Shown: positions 5,694-10,505 of the stretch, piece by piece
Numbering within the stretch: position 1 is the stretch's first letter
Layout of the letters: each line of letters starts with the position of its first letter
Assembly (NCBI GenBank): GCA_030607715.1
Contig: JAUWJM010000050.1
Coordinates: forward strand, 1 to 10,505
Length of the DNA stretch: 10,505 nucleotides
From: Candidatus Aerophobota bacterium
GTDB taxonomy: Bacteria > Aerophobota > Aerophobia > Aerophobales > B3-G15
Reading direction: 5' to 3'
Translations under genes and position numbers: made by a program
Notes under the pieces: generated by a model
Seen by the model: only the letters and a program-made list of their open reading frames with translations
Database searches by the model: none
Told to the model about the DNA's origin: nothing

Positions 5694-6176
5694 ATGAAAC
5701 ATTTAATCTCGGTTGAGGTAGAAAATAGATTTGGGATTTTAGCCCGAATTGTTTCTCTGTTCAGCGCTCGAGGGTTTAATATTGATAGTTTAACTGTTGG
5801 TGAAACTGAGGATTCCACAATTTCGCGAATAACCATAGTTGTCCCCGGGGATAACCAGGTAATTGAACAGGTTATCAAGCAACTGCGCAAATTAATAGAT
5901 GTAATTAAAGTTGTAGACCTTACCCAGGAGGAAACCATAACCAGGGAATTGGTTATGGTTAGAGTAAATGCCAGGGGAAGAGATAGAGATGAGATTATGA
6001 GGTTAGTGGAGATTTTTAGAGCAAGGATAGTAGATGTTCATGCGGAAAGTTTCACTATTGAGGTTACTGGAGGTGAGGAAAAGATAAATGGAATCCTTAC
6101 TCTTTTGAGGCCTTTTGGGATGAAGAAACTAATAAGGACAGGGAAGATTGCCATGATCCGAGAGGGAAAAATTTAG
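5694..6176 (+). CDS. ilvN: Acetolactate synthase regulatory (small) subunit
   Basis: IlvN binds the catalytic subunit IlvB, stimulates acetolactate/acetohydroxybutyrate formation and confers feedback inhibition, usually by valine. The 160 residues match the common ilvN/ilvH length. The N-terminal ACT domain (about 3-75) has the signature NRFGILARIVSLFSARGFNI (11-30), followed by DSLTVGETED and TIVVPGDNQVIEQVIKQLRKL. The C-terminal half (about 80-160) has RELVMVRVNA, VDVHAESFTIEVTG and a terminal RTGKIAMIREG. The ATG begins ten bases after the ilvC stop, with its ribosome site inside the tandem duplication. The order ilvE-ilvC-ilvN lacks ilvB, which normally sits directly before ilvN, so the partner must be encoded elsewhere. 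It ends in TAG, and the ndk ribosome site begins at once. Confidence 0.94.
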   Translation: MKHLISVEVENRFGILARIVSLFSARGFNIDSLTVGETEDSTISRITIVVPGDNQVIEQVIKQLRKLIDVIKVVDLTQEETITRELVMVRVNARGRDRDEIMRLVEIFRARIVDVHAESFTIEVTGGEEKINGILTLLRPFGMKKLIRTGKIAMIREGKI

Positions 6177-6187
6177 GAGAGAAAAGA

Positions 6188-6640
6188 GTGCAAAGAACTT
6201 TGATTTTGGTAAAGCCAGATGGTGTTTGTAAAGGTTTAATTGGAGAGATAGTAAAGAGGTTGGAAGAGGAAAAATTTAAGATTGTGGGACTAAAGATGGT
6301 ATGGTTGGACGAGCAGAAGGCTAATGAATTTTATCAGCCTCACCAAAATAAACCCTTTTTTCCCGGATTAATTGATTTTATGCTTACAGCCCCCTGTATA
6401 GCTATGGTAGCTGAAAGGGAAGATGCGATAAGAAAAGCAAGAGAGTTAATAGGGGAAAGAATTCCTCAGGAAGCTAAGGTGGGAAGCATTAGAGGTGATT
6501 TTGGTTCTGATGGGAGAAGAAATATAGTTCATGGTTCAGATTCTTTATCTTCTGCCAAAAGAGAGATTGAGTGTTTTTTTACCTCTGATGAGTTTTTCTC
6601 TTACAAAGAAGAAGATTGGCTAAATAGTGAGCCAGGATAA
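6188..6640 (+). CDS. ndk: Nucleoside diphosphate kinase
   Basis: It moves the gamma phosphate from ATP to other NDPs through a phosphohistidine, keeping NTP and dNTP pools balanced. The 150 residues are slightly longer than the roughly 140 typical of bacteria, with a short extra tail after about residue 140. K9 in LVKPDGV, the PFFPGLIDFM segment (56-65) and the active-site H115 in RRNIVHGSDSLSSA are all present, as is SIRGDFG (100-106). The start is GTG at 6188, supported by AGGAG about eight bases upstream. The family always begins with 'RTL.l.KPD' right after the initiator, which leaves no room for another start. It follows ilvN by 11 bases and is probably co-transcribed. Confidence 0.95.
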   Translation: MQRTLILVKPDGVCKGLIGEIVKRLEEEKFKIVGLKMVWLDEQKANEFYQPHQNKPFFPGLIDFMLTAPCIAMVAEREDAIRKARELIGERIPQEAKVGSIRGDFGSDGRRNIVHGSDSLSSAKREIECFFTSDEFFSYKEEDWLNSEPG

Positions 6641-6667
6641 TTTTGATTGTGGAAAGCAGGTAAGAGG

Positions 6668-7942
6668 ATGCCAATAATTCGTCCCTTCAGGGGAATAATT
6701 TACAATAAAGATAAGGTGAAGGATTTAAGCAGGGTAGTCGTTCCCCCTTTTGATGTAATTTCTCCTTATGATCAGGAAAGGTATTATCAATCTCATTCCT
6801 ATAACATTGTTCGAATTATTTTAGGGAAAGAGAAAGTAGATGATAATGATAGAGAAAATAAGTATACCAGAGCTGTCAGATACTTTAGAGAATGGAAAGA
6901 TGAGGGGATTTTGAAAAAGGAAGAGATTCCTTCTATGTATGTATACGAGCAGGAATATTTTTTAGAGAAAAGAAAAATAATTAGAAGAGGATTTGTAGCT
7001 TTAATGAAATTAGAGGATTTTAATTCAGGAGTTGTTTTTCCCCATGAGCAGGTTTTTTCCAGACCTCAAAAGGATCGTTTTAATTTAATGAAAAAGTGTC
7101 TGGCAAATTTAAGCCCTGTATTTTCTCTTTACCGGGATTCACTATGCAAAGTAGATGAGTATTTAAAAAAAGGATTGCCGCTTTTTGAATTGGAGGATGA
7201 AAAAGGAGTAAAGCACAGGTTAAGTGCTATAAGAGATAAAGATACTATTAGTAAAATCGCTGAGTTAATGAAAGATAAAAAAATACTCATAGCTGATGGG
7301 CATCACCGATACCTCACCTTTCTTAAATTAAAGGAAGAATTAAAGGAAAACTCTTCTTTAAAAGGAGGATGGGATTATGGAATGATCTACTTTCTCAATG
7401 TCGAATCTGGAACAGCTAATATTCTTCCTGTGCACAGACTTATTGGCAATCTTACCCCAGATCAGTCTTCCAGGCTTAACTATTGGGTAAAGGAACTTTT
7501 TGAAGTTAAGACTTTACCTTTTACTTCAGAAAATGGTTCCTATCAATTAAATAATATGCTTCAGCAGATAAATTTGGCTGATAATTTTAGTTTAGGGATG
7601 TACCGAGGAGATGGGGCTTATTATGTGCTTTCTTTAAATAAAGCGGAAAGAGTTTTTTTTAACAAGATAACCTCATCAATAGTGGATAATTTAATTAAAA
7701 AGGTAACCCAAAAAGAACGATTAGAAAGAGGGAAAGAAATTAATTTTACTCCCTATAGTAATCAAGCTGTAAATTTAGTAAAGAAAAGAGAATATCAGGT
7801 AGCTTTTTTTCTTAAGCCCACCTCTTTGAAGGAAATAGAAAAGGTAGCTTTCTCTGGGAGAATAATGCCTCCCAAGTCCAGTTATTTTTATCCTAAGCTT
7901 TTTACCGGACTGGTGATGAGAGATATAAGAGATGCGGTCTAA
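6668..7942 (+). CDS. DUF1015 family protein
   Basis: This 424-residue protein belongs to the DUF1015 family, widespread in anaerobic bacteria and archaea; I know of no firm function to assign. Family landmarks are the N-terminus MPIIRPFRGIIYN with the following VVVPPFDVISPYDQERYY, the VFPHEQVFSRPQKDR segment, the invariant ADGHHRY (209-215) and the C-terminal MPPKSSYFYPKLFTGLV starting at residue 400. The paired histidines and Asp of ADGHHRY look like a catalytic or metal/phosphate site, though this is inference. I chose ATG 6668 because the family begins 'IRPFRG' directly after the initiator. A TTG at 6647 would add seven residues without a family match. An AGG lies seven bases upstream. No signal peptide or membrane segment is seen. 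The gene overlaps dprA by 11 bases, which implies coupled translation. Confidence 0.9.
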   Translation: MPIIRPFRGIIYNKDKVKDLSRVVVPPFDVISPYDQERYYQSHSYNIVRIILGKEKVDDNDRENKYTRAVRYFREWKDEGILKKEEIPSMYVYEQEYFLEKRKIIRRGFVALMKLEDFNSGVVFPHEQVFSRPQKDRFNLMKKCLANLSPVFSLYRDSLCKVDEYLKKGLPLFELEDEKGVKHRLSAIRDKDTISKIAELMKDKKILIADGHHRYLTFLKLKEELKENSSLKGGWDYGMIYFLNVESGTANILPVHRLIGNLTPDQSSRLNYWVKELFEVKTLPFTSENGSYQLNNMLQQINLADNFSLGMYRGDGAYYVLSLNKAERVFFNKITSSIVDNLIKKVTQKERLERGKEINFTPYSNQAVNLVKKREYQVAFFLKPTSLKEIEKVAFSGRIMPPKSSYFYPKLFTGLVMRDIRDAV

Positions 7943-9020
7943 ACAAAAAAATGTAAGAGAGTGGATAATTTTAAGCAAGGCTCCCCGACTCGGTCCTGCT
8001 AAATTTAAACAATTAATGGAACATTTTGATTCTCCAGAAAAGATATTATCTGCTTCTTTTGAAGAGCTCTCCAGGGTTCCTAAGGTAGATCAGAATACAC
8101 TTGATTATATTACCAACAAAGCAAAAGATATAAATGTAGAAAAAGATTTTGATCGTATGGAAAAATTGGGAGTAAGCCTCACATCAATTAAGGATTCCGA
8201 ATATCCCTTTAATTTGAAAACGATTTTTGACCCACCTTTTGTCCTCTATGTAAGAGGAAAGCTAAAGAAGGAAGATGAAAACTCTGTAGCAATGGTGGGA
8301 ACAAGAAGAGCTACCAATTATGGGAAAATTATCGCCAGAAGATTGGGTAGAGACTTAGCCAAGGAAGGAATTACAGTTGTAAGTGGTATGGCCAGGGGAA
8401 TTGACACCTCTGCCCATTGGGGTGCTCTGGAAGCTGGAGGAAGAACCATAGCTGTTTTAGGCTGTGGAATAGATGTGATTTATCCTTTCGAAAATAAAGA
8501 GTTAATGGAAAGGATAGTTGAAAAAGGAGCGGTAATTTCTGAGTTTCCCTTGGGAGCAATTCCTCAAGCTCAAAATTTCCCACGCCGTAATCGTATCATC
8601 AGTGGATTGAGTAAGGGGGTTGTAGTAATAGAGGCTCCCTTTAAAAGTGGAGCTTTGATTACTGCTAACTTTGCCTTGGAACAGGGGAGAGCGGGTTTTG
8701 CTGTTCCAGGGAATATACCCAATCCTTATTCCCATGGTTCTAACTTATTAATTAAAGAAGGGGCGAAGTTAGTAGAGGATGTGGAGGATATTTTAGAGGA
8801 ATTAAACATATATCTTAGGGAAGAAAAAGCTAAACCATCTCCTTGTTTATCTAATGAAGAGAAGATTATGATGAATTATTTATCTGAGGAACCTTTACAC
8901 ATTGATGTCTTAGTTAAAAAATCTAATCTTTCCCCGGCCAAAGTGGCCGAGAATTTAATTAGATTGGAAATAAAGGGATTGGTGAGGGAACTTCCTGGAA
9001 AATTGTTTGTCAAAGAGTAA
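7932..9020 (+). CDS. dprA: DNA-processing protein DprA (Smf)
   Basis: DprA binds single-stranded DNA and loads RecA during natural transformation, and is kept in many bacteria not known to be competent. The 362 residues show the full three-part layout. An N-terminal helix-hairpin-helix/SAM-like region (about 8-70) includes LSKAPRLGPAKFKQL. The Rossmann-like DprA core (about 85-290) carries VAMVGTRRATNYG, VSGMARGIDTSAHWGAL, GCGIDVIYP, FPRRNRIISGLSKGVVVIEA, SGALITANFALEQGR and FAVPGNI. A C-terminal winged-helix (about 303-362) matches the DML1-like domain. The ATG lies inside the end of the DUF1015 gene, overlapping by 11 bases; its upstream AAGAG is weak, so translation is probably coupled. 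The order dprA then topA is common in bacteria. No other competence genes are present, so uptake ability cannot be inferred. Confidence 0.96.
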   Translation: MRSKQKNVREWIILSKAPRLGPAKFKQLMEHFDSPEKILSASFEELSRVPKVDQNTLDYITNKAKDINVEKDFDRMEKLGVSLTSIKDSEYPFNLKTIFDPPFVLYVRGKLKKEDENSVAMVGTRRATNYGKIIARRLGRDLAKEGITVVSGMARGIDTSAHWGALEAGGRTIAVLGCGIDVIYPFENKELMERIVEKGAVISEFPLGAIPQAQNFPRRNRIISGLSKGVVVIEAPFKSGALITANFALEQGRAGFAVPGNIPNPYSHGSNLLIKEGAKLVEDVEDILEELNIYLREEKAKPSPCLSNEEKIMMNYLSEEPLHIDVLVKKSNLSPAKVAENLIRLEIKGLVRELPGKLFVKE

Positions 9021-9023
9021 CTA

Positions 9024-9088
9024 TTCACCGCAGAGAGCGGTTAATAATTTTTCTGATTCTTATGAGATTTGTGTGCTCTGCGTGAGAA
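9024..9088. repeat. Imperfect inverted repeat (dispersed intergenic element) before topA
   Basis: The left arm TTCACCGCAGAG (9024-9035) and the right arm CTCTGCGTGAGAA (9076-9088) are complementary over CGCAGAG/CTCTGCG, and through the outer bases with one offset. They surround about 40 AT-rich bases. The wording matches the 'CACCGCAGAG...CTCTGCGGTG' style of repeat scattered between genes in many genomes. It fills most of the 83-base dprA-topA gap. No promoter or U-tract is evident, so it is probably an inserted element rather than a terminator. Confidence 0.6.
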
Positions 9089-9103
9089 TGAAAGAGGTCT
9101 AAA

Positions 9104-10505
9104 TTGGCTAAAAATCTGGTAATTGTGGAATCACCGGCTAAGGCTAAAACAATAAATAGGTTTTTAGGGAAAGAATTCCAGGTGGAATCCTGTTTTGGTC
9201 ATATAAGGGATTTGCCCAAAAGCAAGTTAGGCATAGACATAGATAATGAATTTAAGCCTGCTTATGAGATAATACCGGGTAAGAAAAAAGTAATTGGAAG
9301 GTTAAGAAAGATAAGTAAAGATGCAGAAAGAATTTTTTTAGCTACTGATTTAGATAGAGAAGGAGAGGCTATTTCCTGGCATCTTTCTCAGGAATTAAAT
9401 CACAAGGAGCAGTGGAGAATAACTTTTAATCAAATAACTAAGAAAGCTTTAAAGGAAGCTATCAAAAATCCAGGAAAAATTGATTTAAACAAGGTTGATG
9501 CGCAACAGGGAAGACGAATTTTGGATCGATTGGTGGGATACAAAATTTCTCCCTTGCTCTGGGAAAAGATCAAAAGAGGACTTTCTGCCGGAAGAGTTCA
9601 ATCAATAGCGGTAAGATTACTCTGTGAGAGAGAGAAAGAAATTGAGGAATTTTCATCTCAGGAATACTGGAGTATTTCGGGTGAATTCAAGGACTCTGAA
9701 AAGAATTCCCTGAAAGCGGATCTTTACCAGATTGATAAAAAAAAGGTTAAAATAGGCAGCCAAGAAGAAGTAAAAGAAATAGTTAAAAAAATAGTAAGGA
9801 ATAGGTATTGTGTAAGTGATATCAAAGAGGAAAAAAGAGAAAAATCTCCCTATCCTCCTTTTATTACCAGCACTCTTCAGCAAACGGCAAGCTATCATTT
9901 AAAATTTTCTCCTTCCAGGACGATGAAAATAGCTCAGAATTTGTATGAAGGGCAGGGAATTGGAGAAAAGGAAAGAGTAGGTCTCATCACCTATATGCGT
10001 ACCGATTCTGTTCGATTGGCTAAGGAAGCTCAACTACAGGCAAGAGGGTGGATTAAGAAAAATTTGGGAGAGGAATACCTGGCTCCCAAGGTTTTTCAGT
10101 ATAAAAATAAAAAAACTTCTCAAGATGCTCATGAGGCTATAAGACCGGTTTATATTGAGAAAACTCCTCAAAGCTTAAAGGAATATCTTTCTCCTGAACA
10201 TTACAAATTATACGATTTAATATGGCGAAGATTTTTAGCCTCTCAAATGGCAAAAGCTGTTTTTCTTCGCACTGTTCTTGAAATTGAGGGGGGAAATTTA
10301 CTCTTTCGCAGCCAGGGAGAACAAATTAAATTCCCTGGATTTTTAAAAATTTACCAGGAAAAAAAGACAAAAGAGAAAATTATTCCTTTGCTCAAGATAG
10401 GCACTTCACTAAAGGTTAAAGAGATTATCTCTTGCCAGCATTTCACCCAGCCTCCTTCTCACTACATTGAGGCTACTCTGATCAAAATTTTAGAGGAAAA
10501 GGGTA
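9104..10505 (+). CDS. topA: DNA topoisomerase I, N-terminal 467 codons (runs off window)
   Basis: A type IA topoisomerase that relaxes negative supercoils through a 5'-phosphotyrosine link. The frame opens at TTG 9104 and stays open to the window end. The Toprim domain begins at once with NLVIVESPAKAKTI (4-17) and includes GHIRDLPKSKLGI (32-44) and the acidic ATDLDREGEAISWHL (80-94), where relatives usually have Pro at the fourth position. Later come VDAQQGRRILDRLVGY (131-146), LSAGRVQSIAVRL and the active-site Y297 in GLITYMRTDS. SQDAHEAIRP follows. The TTG start is supported by GAGG six bases upstream and by the family motif starting at residue 4; there is no ATG nearby in frame. The C-terminal zinc-finger region lies beyond the window. 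It is likely the last or a late gene of the run, with a repeat element between it and dprA. Confidence 0.96.
   Translation, partial: MAKNLVIVESPAKAKTINRFLGKEFQVESCFGHIRDLPKSKLGIDIDNEFKPAYEIIPGKKKVIGRLRKISKDAERIFLATDLDREGEAISWHLSQELNHKEQWRITFNQITKKALKEAIKNPGKIDLNKVDAQQGRRILDRLVGYKISPLLWEKIKRGLSAGRVQSIAVRLLCEREKEIEEFSSQEYWSISGEFKDSEKNSLKADLYQIDKKKVKIGSQEEVKEIVKKIVRNRYCVSDIKEEKREKSPYPPFITSTLQQTASYHLKFSPSRTMKIAQNLYEGQGIGEKERVGLITYMRTDSVRLAKEAQLQARGWIKKNLGEEYLAPKVFQYKNKKTSQDAHEAIRPVYIEKTPQSLKEYLSPEHYKLYDLIWRRFLASQMAKAVFLRTVLEIEGGNLLFRSQGEQIKFPGFLKIYQEKKTKEKIIPLLKIGTSLKVKEIISCQHFTQPPSHYIEATLIKILEEKG

Noticed and set aside
6647..6667. TTG start for the DUF1015 protein at 6647
   Set aside because: It adds seven residues not found in the family, whereas ATG 6668 puts the initiator directly before the conserved IRPFRG segment.
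9653..9898. Minus-strand frame of 81 codons rich in Phe and Tyr
   Set aside because: It lies wholly antisense within the well-supported topA. The aromatic run is the complement of Lys/Glu-rich topA codons.
1..10505. CRISPR array, tRNA or rRNA genes, riboswitch or T-box
   Set aside because: I saw no regularly spaced repeats, cloverleaf-like runs or rRNA-like stretches, and the leader before lysS is too short for a T-box.

Overview
This AT-rich, gene-dense bacterial window is mostly housekeeping. It has A/T-leaning codon use, several perfect TTGACA -35 boxes, and GTG and TTG as well as ATG starts. The sequence gives no decisive taxonomic marker. The style fits an anaerobic, uncultivated-type bacterial lineage, but that is an inference and no phylum is claimed.

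Left part (about 1-1100), accessory and eroding. A transposase gene runs off the left edge on the minus strand, with a near-ideal promoter and a hairpin over its start. Next come roughly 300 bases holding an unidentified open-frame remnant and a scrap of dispersed intergenic repeat. Then a minus-strand GPP34 (GOLPH3-like) gene is interrupted by one in-frame TGA. Minus strand, 1231-2117: a TatD-family metal-dependent hydrolase preceded by a possible 39-codon ORF, both under a promoter that diverges from the right-hand operon.

Right part (2227-10505), one co-directional plus-strand run, probably an operon: lysS, ilvE-like branched-chain aminotransferase, ilvC, ilvN, ndk, a DUF1015 gene, dprA and topA (truncated by the right edge). 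Spacings are mostly 11-30 bases, and the DUF1015 and dprA genes overlap by 11 bases. The larger gaps, before ilvC and topA, are each filled by inverted-repeat elements. The genes supply lysyl-tRNA, valine/leucine/isoleucine synthesis (IlvN regulatory subunit, IlvC reductoisomerase, IlvE transaminase), nucleotide triphosphate balance, single-strand DNA handling and DNA relaxation. The catalytic acetolactate synthase subunit (ilvB) and ilvD are not in the window.

I see no unmistakable new system. The best leads are the IlvC cofactor loop, which lacks the usual NADPH-phosphate-binding residues; the single-stop GPP34 gene with a possible internal re-start; the apparently self-protecting transposase leader; and the repeat elements and small duplications remodelling the gene junctions of the operon.
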